Below the pieces are notes generated by a model. That model did not search any database. It saw only the letters and a program-made list of their open reading frames with translations, and had not been told where the DNA came from. From contig JAJQJQ010000048.1 of the NCBI GenBank assembly GCA_028622995.1, forward strand, positions 620,001 to 684,000: a DNA stretch of 64,000 bases, written 5' to 3'. Of the stretch, positions 45,710 to 57,700 are shown piece by piece; positions within the stretch are counted from its first letter, which is position 1; each line of letters opens with the position of its first letter. Origin of the DNA: Panagrolaimus kolymaensis. Its lineage: Eukaryota; Nematoda; Chromadorea; Rhabditida; Panagrolaimidae. Made by a program: the position numbers and the translations under genes.

Positions 45710-48046
45710 TTAATTTGTTTTATTTTTCATTAAATTGTAAGCATAGTAAGCCGCACCCATAGCAACAACTTCATCAGGATTTTCTTGACAACACTGTTCG
45801 GAACTAGGAAATGTTTCTTTAAGCAGCCTTTGAATCATTGGCATTCGACATGAACCACCGACAAGTAAAACTTTGTCAATTTGATTAAAATCATATTTCG
45901 CAGCTTGTAAAGTTTTTATTATCAACGTTTTAATGTTTAATAAAAGAGGCATTGTAATTTCTTCAAATTTTTTGCGAGTTATGTTTATTTTTCCTTCAGT
46001 TTTTAGTGAAATATTTTCAAAATCAACTCTAAAATTAATTTTTTTTTTTCATGCAGTTATTATGTTTTTAGACTTACAAATCTTCGTCATAAACTGATAA
46101 ATTAACTTTGGTTTTTACACATTGTTCCATCAAACGATATTTTTCCCTTTCTTTAATCGTGACATTATAACGTTGTTCTAATATTCCATGTAAATAATTA
46201 TATAAAGCATTATCAAAATCTCTTCCGCCTAGACAAGTATCGCCCATATTGCTAATAATTTCAATATTGTTGTCAGAGACTTTAAAAATGCAAACATCCA
46301 ATGTGCCTCCACCAAAGTCAAAGGTTAAAATCGAGGAATTATTTGCTAAGGAATTATTAATAAAATACACAAACGCTGCAGCCAGGGGTTCAAATAAAAA
46401 ACAAACTTGCTTCCATCCGGCAATTTTTGCAGCTTTTAAGGTAGCAAGCATTTGATTTTCATTGAATCCCGTTGGAATTGTTATTACAACTTTATCAAAT
46501 TTTTTTCCTTGATATTCTTCAGCTTTTTCTTTCATAAATTTTAGAAAAACGGCTGCAACTTCTTCAGGCAATTTTTTTATTGGTCCATTTTGGCATTCCA
46601 CTTTTATATATACTTTATCATCTTCTTCTATAATACTGAAAGGCCACGTTGGATCTGAGACAATGTGCTTGTATGGTTTTCCAATTATTCTTTTAACATC
46701 GTAAACAGTATACTTGGCATAATTTTGAAGCCTGTTAACCACTGCTTGGCCACACTTTTCTTTCATCTCGTCGAAGGATGCAAATGACGGAAGCAATCTG
46801 CCACCTTAAATTTTTGACATTTTCCTTTTATTTTTTTTAAGATAAGTCACCTGTGTTTTCAATGGGACCTGTTTCAATTCCATTTTTTCTGTTTACAGCC
46901 ATACAACATCTTGATGTTCCTAAATCGATTCCAACTGAGTTTACAAGTGCGTCATTTTCTGTGATTTTGCTTGGAAGCGAATAAATTTTTTTAGTTAGAT
47001 TTAACATTTGTAGTAAAGCGGAATCGGGATAGTCAGTATTCAAAAAATCTATATTTGCGTAAATAAAACTAGTTGTATAAATACCATTTGTATCAAGTTT
47101 GAACAAAAAAGTAAAATTCTCTGATAAAACAGCTTTCTGAACGTCCAATTCACCATTATCGTTAATCTACGTAAAACGCTTTTTTTTAGAAAGAAAACAA
47201 GCTGAAAAGAACTTGCAATTTTTATATAATTAATATCTTCTTTGTTTGACACATTAATAGAGCGTTCTAAAGGTAGAGTATCCCATTTATTGATTGAAAA
47301 ACTTCTTGTCTCCCCTATTTTGACAATTAGCCTTTGCCCAAATACTGGATTAACATCGTATTCCATTACATTAGAAATATCAGCCATTATTTGAGCTTTC
47401 ATGAGTGCATAATTTTCATAGTCCATACATTCAATATACGTGAGTACAATTACGTCAGGAAAAAGAGTTTTAACAATGTCTTGATTAAGTGGTACATTGC
47501 TTAGAATTAAAAAGGGGTCTTCCAAATTTACTAAACTTGATTTAATTTTGAGAAGTTCAATATTTTCATCAGAATCTTTTAATCGAAAAAAAAATTTAAT
47601 AAATTTTGCTTTTTGATTCTTTTTTTGCCAAACAAAACATTTTGATTTGTGAAATATCCAAATCACGTCTCCGTTATGAGGTTTACGTCGAACTTGTGAC
47701 ACAGTCATCATATAAAAGTATGCAGTAAAATCAATAATTTCTATTTTTGAAAACCCAGAATTTTCTCCTACAGCAATAAACTTTTTTCGAATTTTATTTT
47801 TAAAGAATGCCTCCAGAAATATACAAATACAACCGATTTTTTCATTAACATAATTTTCGATTTTTTCATACATTTCAGAAATTTTTTCATCTTCACTTCT
47901 ACTTACTATAAAAAAACATATACAAAAATTTAGAAAAGTGTTGAAAAACCTGTATAGTCCAAAGAAAATTGACTTGTTTGATTAGTAACGGTATTAAAAA
48001 AAGCTACTTTGCCGCTATACGGATGTATTCCAATATGGACAACCAT
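45710..48046 (-). CDS. Tandem pseudo-HSP70 plus HSP70 ATPase protein
   Basis: Five exons, 48,046-47,950, 47,905-47,199, 47,166-46,851, 46,804-46,078 and 46,028-45,710, close in frame to 721 residues; the second intron would be only 32 bases. The N-terminal half starts MVVHIGIHPYSGKVAFFN and continues CICIFLEAFFKNKIRKKF, DVIWIFHKSKCFVWQKK, YALMKAQIMADISNVME, LIVKIGETRSFSI and FTFLFKLDTNGIYTTSF, the last like the HSP70 substrate-domain strand. The second half holds a full ATPase domain: NSVGIDLGTSRCCMAVNR, VVITIPTGFNENQ, LTFDFGGGTLDVCIF, LGGRDFD, VLLVGGSCRMP. It ends NLMKNKTN, so no CaaX box. Converges with the gene at 43,047 (136 bases between stops) and diverges from the one at 48,218. Confidence 0.85.
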
Positions 48047-48217
48047 TGGAAAAAATAAACAAAAAATGAAGAGAGTGGAATGAAATGCATGTGTGTTTAT
48101 TAGTTTTATCGATTTCTTTTTTTCTTATCTTTTTTTTGTTTGTTTGAAAAATGCTGCCTTTTTTAATTTTGTTTCTCATTTATTTTTAATTTTTTCACAT
48201 ACTATCTTTTATAAACA
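48047..48217. promoter_or_regulatory. Short bidirectional promoter between two HSP70-derived genes
   Basis: The ATGs of two divergent family members are only 171 bases apart, so both must be driven from this stretch or from trans-spliced leaders just upstream. It is T-rich on the plus strand with a purine-rich patch (GAAGAGAGTGGAATGAAATG) on the minus-gene side. I see no GAAnnTTCnnGAA heat-shock element. Confidence 0.55.
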
Positions 48218-51200
48218 ATGACTTTCGTAGTTGGCATTAATCCTTACGCGGGAAAGGCCGCATTATCTTCCAAATCTTCAAAAACAATTGTTGAAACATT
48301 TTTTGAACCAGGTAAAATTTGCTTTTTTCTAATTTTTGTATTGTAAATTTTTAGTTAGGGATAACGATTTCGGTAAAGTTGAACAGATGTTTCAAACTAT
48401 TGCTAAGAAAGCAGTTGTAAAACTTAGTCACGTATGTATATATCTCGGTGGAGCTTTGTATAAAAATAGAATACGAAGAAAGTTTATTGAATGTGGAAAA
48501 GCTTGTGGCTTTGAATCAATTAAATTACTAAGTTATTATGAAGCTTTGTATTTGAACGCAATGTCTCAATCAGGGTATCAACCAAAAGAAAAAGAAATTA
48601 TTTGGATATTTGAAGGCTCATTTTGTATAGTATGGCAAAAAATGGCTAAAACAAAATTTATTCGGTATATTGAGGATATTGATATTTCGAATGATGTGTT
48701 AGAAAAGTTTATGGATATAATTTCAAGTTTTCCAGATCAATATCCCCGTCCAAGCATAATTCTTTTTAATAATGAGTTAGTCTTTGACAAAGAAGCTATT
48801 ACCGTCGCGGGGTTTCATTTTCAAACATTTTATGATGATTTTAATTACGATAAGATAGCATTAATTAAAGCTCACGTAATGTCGAAAAGCTTAGAATTTA
48901 TTCATTGGGATGCAGAAGCAATATTAGATCATTTAATAACCTTAAATACCAATGAACGATTGCATATAGCATTAAATCCATTTGACTCGCTTCCATTAAC
49001 ATTTAGTGGAAAGCTGGAGTTTAATGAAAATGTTTTACAAGTATGTTTGTTATTTTATCTAAAACTTAGACTGTATAAATTGCAGGTCCACCGGAAAGAA
49101 GCTTTACTCTACCCTTTTCCCAGTAAGTCGTTATTTTTGATGCAAAAGCAAAAAAATAACCGCCACTCTATGAAAAATACTTAAGAAATTTGTCGCATTT
49201 TTTAAGACTAAAAATTTTTCATATGAAGCTTTACATTTTTAAAATTCATTTACTCTTCTTTTATATCGTAGCATAAGATCAATAAAATAAAATAAAGAAG
49301 TTTTTTAACTTGTGCATTTTTTTGTTTTAATTTACTTAAAAAAGCCGATGTAAAAGCAAAGGAGATCAAGCTAAATTTTAATTTTTTTGCTTTAGGTGTA
49401 TGAATTTTGTAAAATGTCATTTGTTATTATCTAATAAGCATGCCCCGAGCGTAAAATTAAACTTTTATAATTTAAAAAGTTTTAATTTTTAGATCTCTTT
49501 AGTATCGTGGAAGACGAAAGTATATATATTCCACAATGCTCGTTTATTTTCACTGTTGATACTAATCAAGCTTTCTCAATAAAATATTTACATGATAATT
49601 CTGAAATTTGTGCATTTATTACATCAATGGGTGTTATTGAAGAGCAAATTAGTCTTCTTAATAACAATCTTTCTGCTGAAGAATCAAATGTTAATAACGA
49701 AACACCTGATAATCTTCTAAAACGGATTAACACATTGGAAAATGAAAAAGTACGCATTAATTTTATCCGTTCTACACTTTCTTTTAAAATGACTAATCAG
49801 AAAAATGAAAAAGAAGAACCATTGGGTATTTTAGTGGATGAGGAGAAAAAATTGGAAATTGTCAAAAATAATATTTTAAAGCAACTTGCTATTACAATTA
49901 AATTAGAATATTTACAATTGGATACGAATTTGTATTGCGCAGTTTTAACTAACATTATTCATGAAGCAAATTTTATCCTTTCTAAGCCAACCACTTCACC
50001 GTTTCTCTACAATAAATTAGCAGACCAAATTGATGAAAAAATCAAAGGTGCAAGTACAATCATTGAAGACATAAAAGTGTGTGGTAATAAAATAATCATT
50101 ATATCCTTAAATGACTTGGTTTCTCAAGCTGAAAATACAAGAAACGAACTAAATAAACAATATTACTTATGGATTCAATTTGTTGCTGAATGCGATAAAG
50201 CTGATAATCAGATTAATCAAGCATGTAACGTATTAAAAGACTTTCAATCATATAAAGACTTACGATGTATAGAACATGCGGAAAGTGATCTCCAAAAGCT
50301 TGAAGTAGTTACTTTACTTATCTTATTTATTTGAATAAATTAAATTTTAGCATGCAAACACTTTAGTAAAAAGTTTTAATTCAACTTTTCTTAAGTTCCA
50401 AAATTTAAAAAAAAGATTGGATTCAAATGAAAAATCAATAGTGGACTTTCGTGAAATTAAAAAAAAATGGAAGAAAATAAGCCTAGATTTTGAAAATAAT
50501 ATTATGATTTTAAATAATGAGATTTCTGAAGAGCAAAGTATTAAAGTCGAAATTAAAAAAATTGCTGATGAAGTAATAAATATTATTAATGATGTACCTT
50601 CTCTAAGTATAGAAAGCTTAAATGAAATGTCGGAAAATAAACTATCAACAATAAATTGTAAAATTCGTCGCTATGAAAAAATGAATGTCGAAGCTAGACA
50701 AAATCGCCGCTTTGTTACAAGAGACGAAGAACCCTCTCTGGATAATATCAACAATAGCTTTAATAAACTTGAACAAATTACCCTTCAATCTATTCGTAAC
50801 TTAAATGATTTTTTATGTGAAAGTCATTTGTCGAAAACGCAAAAAGAGGCTGAGCTTTTTTCAAAACAAATAGATACTATACAAGTATCTCTTACTCGAT
50901 ATCAAGATTACCTTTCTCGGCTACCTAAAGATGATATTAATAATATTGAACAACAAATTGTAAAATTTAAAGAAAAAATCGATGCACATTTAGTAATAAG
51001 AAATGAGCTTAATTACGCTATTGATGAAAATATGGAAAAGCTTAAAAATATTCAAAAAAACGGTTTTGATGAAAGTAATGAATTTATCAAAAAGGATGAA
51101 GAAAAATCTTTGACTTCTCAGGAAAAAACTTTTATTGGTGAACATCGCAAGGAACATATCAATGAATTACATCACCATATCCATTTCGTTCAAAATGATA

Positions 51201-53828
51201 TTATAATTTCTTTTAATGAAATTCAACATAGAGCATCAGAAAATTGTATTTTCTTACCACAACTTGAATTTGAGAGAAAAAAAGCTGTAAATTTTCTTCA
51301 AATACTTAAAAGTAGGCTTGATGAAAAAGAAATTGAGTTTGAATTCATCGATAGCACATTAAAGAAAATTCAAGATCTGCGCGATATTATTAATAAATTT
51401 ACCACTGACTTGCAAAATGTTGTTGATGTCAACGATTTCAACGCAAATAAGACTCAATCAACACTTGATTTTTTAACTGAGCAATCAGCTATTTTAAAAC
51501 AACACCTAGATAGTATTGACAAAATTCCAAAAGAAGTTATAAATTGTCTAAGCGAAGTAGAACGTTCTCATTATGATTTATGCCATGAAAACGCGAATAA
51601 ATTGTTAACAAATTTTTTCCAAAGATGTGGTGATCAGAAAAAGCACCTTAACAACATTATACAATGGAAAGATGCTTGCGTTCGACTTGAAATGCACTTG
51701 AATAAGATTGAATTGACTCCAGAAGAAAAGATCGAAGCTATTGAAATTATTTCAAGAGTTGGGTTCATTTTTTATTATAATTATCAAATAAAAATTTCCT
51801 TACATGGGCAAAGGGTTTGTTTGGGTTTGTTTTAACACACCAGACGAGCCTTGTACCGTTGGGTTTTTCCTAAGTTTACAAAAACAACAGAAACTCTTTG
51901 TTTATCATACAATAATATCTTAAAAATTTTGCGTACCGTTTAAAAATAACCCAAAATAAAAAACTAGTTAAAATCAAAATGGAGAGACCCTTTGGTGAGT
52001 TTTGACGTAACTTATGAAAATATTTTCTGATACATACATCCCTTGCCCATGTACGCTATTTGTTAAAAGGTATAAAACGATTGAGGATTTTACTAAGAAA
52101 TTACAGGGAATAATCATCGAGAAAGAAGAACATAACGAAAAAAATTCAAAAAAATCTGATGAAATATTTCAAACAACAAACTATTTGAAAACTATGGTCA
52201 TAATAAGAGAAAAAGTTTTTAACCGCTTAGAATGCTTTCATGAAGACATAAAAACAATTTATCAGGAACAAATTAAATGGCGGATAATAACTTCAACCCA
52301 AATTACTGAGTTTAATGAAATAATTAGTGCTAGATTAAATCAAATTAATGGCGAGCTTCTACCGGAAGCAAAAAAAATAGACGCAGTATTATTTAAAGTT
52401 AAAACAAATTTTTTTCACTTAGAATTTGAAAGAATTAAAGAAAAGTATGCACAAGTTAAATAAAAAGTATACATAATTAAATAATTTGCGATATTATGTT
52501 TAAGATTCCGCTTATTGACATCTCTGTTGGAAAAAACAAGGCGTTTGATGATTGAGAGAAAAATATTTTTAAATCTCCTACAAGAATTACGAGAAACCAT
52601 TGAACTTACAATGGTATACAATCTCTTCGGTTCAAAAAACAGTCAAGAGAAATCACATTCAAGCACAAACAAAAACAATCAATCACACTCTTTTTGCCAA
52701 GAAGCTCTTTGACTACGAAATTACGTAACATTTCGAAACTTTCTGACAAATTTTTACAAATGTTTTCGAAATAAAAAGAAAAATCAAAAAATTTCGAAAA
52801 CATTTGTAAAAATTTGTAAAATTTTGTCAGAAAGTTCCGAAATGTTACGTAATTTCGTAGTCAAAGAGCTTCTTGGCAAAAAGAGTGTGATTGATTGTTT
52901 TTGTTTGTGATTGAATGTGATTTCTCTTGACTGTTTTTTGAACCGAAGAGATTGTATACCATTGTAGTATTGATCTAAGTGATAGAGCAAGATCATTGCC
53001 TTTGTGTGCTGATGAGACTGGAGATAAATTGAAAAATATTGTAAAGCTTAATTTCAGATAACAAAATTATACTACTTTAAATTTTAGTCAGGCGAATTAA
53101 ATAGTTTGCAGGATAATGCTCGTGATCAATCAAATCGTATTTCAGATCAACACAGGCGGGCTGAAATGACTGTGCTCGATTTTGATACATCTATTCAAAG
53201 ATTAAATGACACCGCACGCGCTCCTACAAATTCATTTGTTTCAATTGAGCCGGAAAAGGAACCAAGTTTCGAATTGGATGACGAAGCTGTTGATATTGCA
53301 AAACTTATTGACCAAGCGGAAGATATTAAAAAAAGTCTTGAAAAACTAAGCGCTGTTGATGAAGCCATTGAAAAGCCAGAACAATATGCATTGTTAGTAA
53401 AAGTATCAAGAGAGGGAAGATCTGGACTGGAACAAATTCTTACAAAAATTGATGACGCTCGTGATACAAAAGATGCGATTCAAGAATATCGAAACAGAGT
53501 AGTCGCTCTCATTCAATCACTCCTTATTCTCGAAGATCAATTAAGTCAAAAACTTAAACAAAGTGCCGAAATTCATGATAAATATCGTATTGTTATTGGA
53601 AAAACGAAAGATGCCAAGGAAGCAGCTGAACAAGTTCTTAATAAAATTAACCCATCGACAACAAGCTTACATCATGTACAAGAAACGATTGCAAGCATAT
53701 TAAATGAAATCTCTGAACTTGAGCAAGCTAAACTTAGCATTCTCATTGCTAAAGAATTACAAGCAAAATGCGAACAACTTGGAATACTATCAGAAGATGT
53801 CAATAAAAAAATACTAAAAAATAATTAG
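48218..53828 (+). CDS. Pseudo-HSP70 fused to a long coiled-coil rod, exon 7 split by a MITE
   Basis: Exons by eye: 48,218-48,311, 48,355-49,040, 49,086-49,122, 49,493-50,304, 50,351-51,762, 52,070-52,444, 52,505-52,608 continued at 52,967-53,040, and 53,088-53,828. Without the element at 52,609-52,964 plus one TA they sum to a single frame of 1,444 residues. Residues 1 to about 310 are the diverged HSP70 half (MTFVVGINPYAGKAALS, VCIYLGGALYKNRIRRKF, IIWIFEGSFCIVWQK, FIFTVDTNQAFSIKY). The rest is helical with heptad-like spacing and spectrin- or nesprin-like composition (KQIDTIQVSLTRYQDYLSRL, ERKKAVNFLQILKSRLDEK, IHDKYRIVIGKTKDAKEAAE). The strand is followed directly by the coil in one exon, so the fusion is in the gene, not the model. 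It has no ATPase domain. Role unknown; a scaffold is only a guess. Confidence 0.7.
51801..52053. mobile_element. MITE with TACATGGGCAAAGGG ends, inside an intron
   Basis: The left end TACATGGGCAAAGGG and right end CCCTTGCCCATGTA are inverted repeats of 14-15 bases with one mismatch. They can also be read as CATGGGCAAAGGG ends flanked by TA target duplications, as for Tc1/mariner-type elements. About 253 bases, no coding capacity. It lies inside the intron 51,763-52,069; removing it would leave a normal intron of about 55 bases. This would explain why the intron is several times longer than its neighbours. Confidence 0.65.
52609..52964. mobile_element. Foldback MITE, 356 bases, inserted at TA in a coding exon
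   Basis: The element is one long inverted repeat: the left arm (CAATGGTATACAATCTCTTC onward) and right arm (ending GAAGAGATTGTATACCATTG) pair over roughly 165 bases with few mismatches, around a short AT-rich centre near 52,785. It is flanked by TA on both sides (52,607-52,608 and 52,965-52,966), typical of Tc1/mariner-derived MITEs. Deleting it with one TA restores the reading GAA CTT AGT ATT GAT CTA, in frame with both sides. It therefore landed in exon 7 of the coiled-coil fusion gene. As a transcript it would form a long double-stranded hairpin. Confidence 0.85.
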
Positions 53829-54066
53829 CTTAATATTATATTTAGTAGAAAACGTATGACAAATTATTGCAAAAGATGAAAATCAACCTGAAATCGGGTA
53901 GAATGACCAATAATTTTAAGGGGACAAAGCTTTTTTGGTATTTTAAAAATTTTTTTTATGTTTTCGTAATTAATATTATGCATATCTCTAACTATTCCCG
54001 ATTTGGCATAAACAAAATGTTAAAAATAAAAGAGAAATTCACTTTCTTTATAACTATTATTTTTAG

Positions 54067-54400
54067 CTTAGGTTTCAATGATAGGAATAACAATATTGAG
54101 AATTATATAAATATCATTCGTCCAATTTTTGAAAAAATGTCTTAACCTTTATTAGAACAAGTTAAAGAAGTTTTAATTCAAACTTTATCGAATGCTAATT
54201 ATATTTCGGACGATATAAATAAAGTCCTTCTTGTTGGTGGAGGATGTCGAATGCCAATGATTCAACAACTTTTAACAAAAATGTTTACAAAAGCTGAACA
54301 CTCATGCCATGAACATCCAGATGAAATCATGGCCATTGATGCGGCATATTATGCTTCATTTTTGAAATCTCTGAAAAAATGTAGTATTATGCAAAAATAA
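54067..54400 (+). pseudogene. HSP70-like 3' exon with in-frame stop and lost terminal stop
   Basis: Behind TTTTAG the exon reads LGFNDRNNNIENYIN and FEKMS, then TAA, then continues in the same frame PLLEQVKEVLIQTLSNAN, INKVLLVGGGCRMP, PDEIMAIDAAYYAS. The C-terminus reads KKCSIM followed by QK: the old stop after a CaaX-like CSIM has become CAA. The Gly of the usual AIGA turn is Asp. A near-identical copy with the same TAA lies at 63,376-63,655. It follows the coiled-coil fusion gene and may be the remains of that gene's lost ATPase half. Confidence 0.75.
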
Positions 54401-54753
54401 TTAAAAAAACGCTCTTTTTCTGTCCTTCGTTTGCTTTTTTTTAAATTTTTGGAATGTCGAAAAATTTAAGTTTGTCCTGTTGCCATCCAAAAATCCACTA
54501 TATTTATAAATTTTAAATCCGTCATCTTATTTGTTTTATAATAAAAAAAACTAAATTTTATGTGAGCAATGTGATTGTTTTGTGTGCTTTTTATGTTGTT
54601 TAATCAATAAAAAAATTTGTTAGTGACCGCTTATCATTTTCTCTAACTTTTAAAACAAAGGAAATTTTTAAGCTTGATAAAAACTAACCCACTACTAAAA
54701 AATTTTGATGCTCATTTTTTTTTTGTTTCTGATTGAGTTGATTATATGTGAAA
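54401..54753. other. Spacer before the next family member
   Basis: AT-rich, no gene; should hold the former promoter of the gene at 54,754. Confidence 0.5.
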
Positions 54754-57700
54754 ATGGTTTTCCATGTTGGAATTAATCCAGAGAGAGGCGAACTTGCAGC
54801 GTATAATGATGCCAATAAAAGAACAATATTTTTTGATGTTGAATCAAGTATGTAATTATTTTTTAAATTTTTATTTTAATTTTATGGTATTTTGATTTTT
54901 TAGTAACCTATAATGATGTCGAAAAGGTGGATGCTATGTATAAAGAAATTAAATCCAAAATTAATGCTGGAAACTTGGGATCCGCTTGCATTTATTTACC
55001 ATATAATTTTACAAATATAACTCGAATAAAATTTATTGAAAGAGGAAAGCAATATGGATTTTTAAATGTTCAAATAATAACGGAAAATGAAATACAATAT
55101 TTAAATTCTACTTTTCAAACAGGTTATAATCCAATTCCAGGTGACTCCATTTGGATATTCCATTCTCTTCATTGTTATATATGGGAAAAAAGTAATACAA
55201 AAGCAAAAATGTTAAAACATTTTCCATTTTTTTTCTTATTCTTCAACTGAAGAAGATTTAATACAAATGGCTAAAAATTATGGAATTCATAAAAAAGCAA
55301 ATTTAATAATTTGTGATAGATTTTATCAAAATGAAGCAGAATATTTAAGACAAAATTTTTTGGATTGTAATGTATTTGTTTTTCCCAGAAATCAATATCA
55401 CTCTGAAGCGGCTTTAATTAAATCTCGAATAATGGCGCAAGATTTAGAAGTTTTGGATTATGATGCTGAATTATATTTTGATAATGATATCACAGTTACA
55501 GTAAATGGAAAAGAAATTATGTCATTCGCTGAAGGCACGCCATTGCCATTTGAAAAAAATATTATAATTAAAGCAAATCCAAAAAATTATTTTCAAGTTA
55601 TCGTAGAACGTAAAAGAATGTATGAACTTTTCCATGAAGAAATAATTGCAACTTTTAAAATGTCATACCTTGAATAAATTGTTTTTTCTTTTAAATTAGA
55701 CGAAAATGGAATATATTCAATTGATTTTTCTATTCCTGAAACAATGAAAAATATTGAAAGACGTCTAAAAAATTTATATTTGGACATGGAAGGAATAAAA
55801 GTAACAATTTATAATATTTAAAATAAACTTAAAAATCTACCCTTATAAATTGAATTGACTATGTTTGTTTGTTTGTCTGTCTGTTTGTGGGTTGTCCGCT
55901 GTTTTTTGAAAATGTGTTTGGACAGTCCGATGTAGTTTTTGATGCTGATTCCAAAAATGTGGGTCTCGAGCTTCGGCTAAAGAGATATGCATATGATATT
56001 GAGGGTTTAAAATTTACATATTGGAAAAATTCTTAACGCGAATGTTTCTCTTTGTGTTTGATGAAAGGGAGAAAAGAGTTGCTCTTTGTCGCTTGCTTTT
56101 TGAATGTGAATTTCGTTGCGTTATTTTTTACTATGATTTTTGAAAGATTGCCTATTTGGTGGATTTGGTTCTGGTGCAGAGATGCATGTATGTGTGAAGG
56201 TGTTGGAGGGTGTTTAATGAAAATATTAAAATGAGAAATGAAAAAACGTAGCCCTGGAAAATGAGAATGACTACGAGGTGCTAAAATGAAGCTGCAAATG
56301 AGGGACATGTAAGATGAGGCCCGAAGGGCCTGTGGTGCTTAATCGCAGTAATGAAATTGAATTTGAAAGGGAGAAATTGTGGAATGGAACCTGGGTTTGG
56401 GTTGTGTGGCCCGTAGGGCCATTTTTTAAATATGAAATGATCTAATGTAAAATTGGGAGGGCTGGCGCAGGTAGACCTCTCTGCAGGGGATGGAAGCTGG
56501 AAGACGAGATGAGGGCCCGAAGGGCCCGATGTGAAATTGTAAAATTGAATAAATGTAAAGTGTGGGGACTGCCGTAGGCAGGCCCCTTCTTATATCTTGT
56601 CTACCTTTATAAATTGAATTGACTATGTTTGTCTGTTTGTTTGTGGGATGTCCGCTGTTTTTTTGAATTGTGTTTGGACTGTCCGATGTAGTTTTTGATG
56701 CTGATTCCAAAAATGTGGGTCTCGAGCTTCGGCTAAAGAGATATGCATATGTTATGGAGGTTTTAAAATTTGCATATTGAAAAAATTCTTAACGCGAATG
56801 TTTCTCTTTGTGTTTGATGAAAGCGAGAAAGCGAGCTCTTTGTGGTTTGCTTTTTGAAAATGAATTTCGTTCCGTGATTGTTTACTGTGATTTTGAAAGA
56901 ATGCATATTTGGTGTAATTTGGTGGTTGTGCAATGATGCATCTATGTGTGTGTGGAGGTGTTGGAGGGTGTTTAATGATAATGTTTTTTTATATGAGGAA
57001 TGAGAGAATGGACTTTAAGAAAGTTTAATGAAAATATTAAAATGAGAAATGAAAAAACGTAGCCCTGGAAAATGAGAATGACTACGAGGTGCTAAAATGA
57101 AGCTGCATATGAGGCACATGTAAGATGAGGCCCGAAGGGCCTTTGTTGATGTATCAAAGTAATGAAAATTGAATTTAAAAGGGAGAAATTGTGGAATGGA
57201 ACCTGGGTTTGGGTTGTGTGGCCCGAAGGGCCATTTTTAAATATGAATTGAACTAATGTAAAATGGGAGGGCTGCCGCAGGGGATGGAAGGTGGAAGACG
57301 CGATGAGGGCCCGAAGGGCCCGATGTGTAAATGTAAAATTGTAAAATTGAATAAATGTAAAGTGTGGGGACTGCCGTAGGCAGGCCCCTTCTTATATCTT
57401 GTCTACCTTTATAAATTGAATTGACTATGTTTGTTTGTTTGTCTGTGGGTTGTCCGCTGTTTTTTGAAAATGTGATTTTACAGTCCGATGTAGTTTTTGA
57501 TGCTGATTCCGAAAATGTGGGTCTCGAGCTTCGGGTGGAGAGATATGTATATGTAATGGAGGTTTGAAAATTTGCATATTGGAAAAATTCTTAACACGAA
57601 TGATTCTCTTTGTGTTTGATGAAAGGGAGAAAGTGAGCTCTTTGTCGTTTGTTTTTGAAAGGAGAATTTCGTTGCGTGATTTTTTACTGTAGTTTTGAAG

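Noticed and set aside
42297..48217. Heat-shock elements upstream of the HSP70-like genes
   Set aside because: No arrays of alternating GAA and TTC at 5-base spacing were found near the start codons; isolated GAA triplets are not informative in this composition.
53867..54145. Open frame leading into the HSP70-like relic
   Set aside because: Only the part after TTTTAG at 54,066 matches the family; the rest is intron-like spacer.
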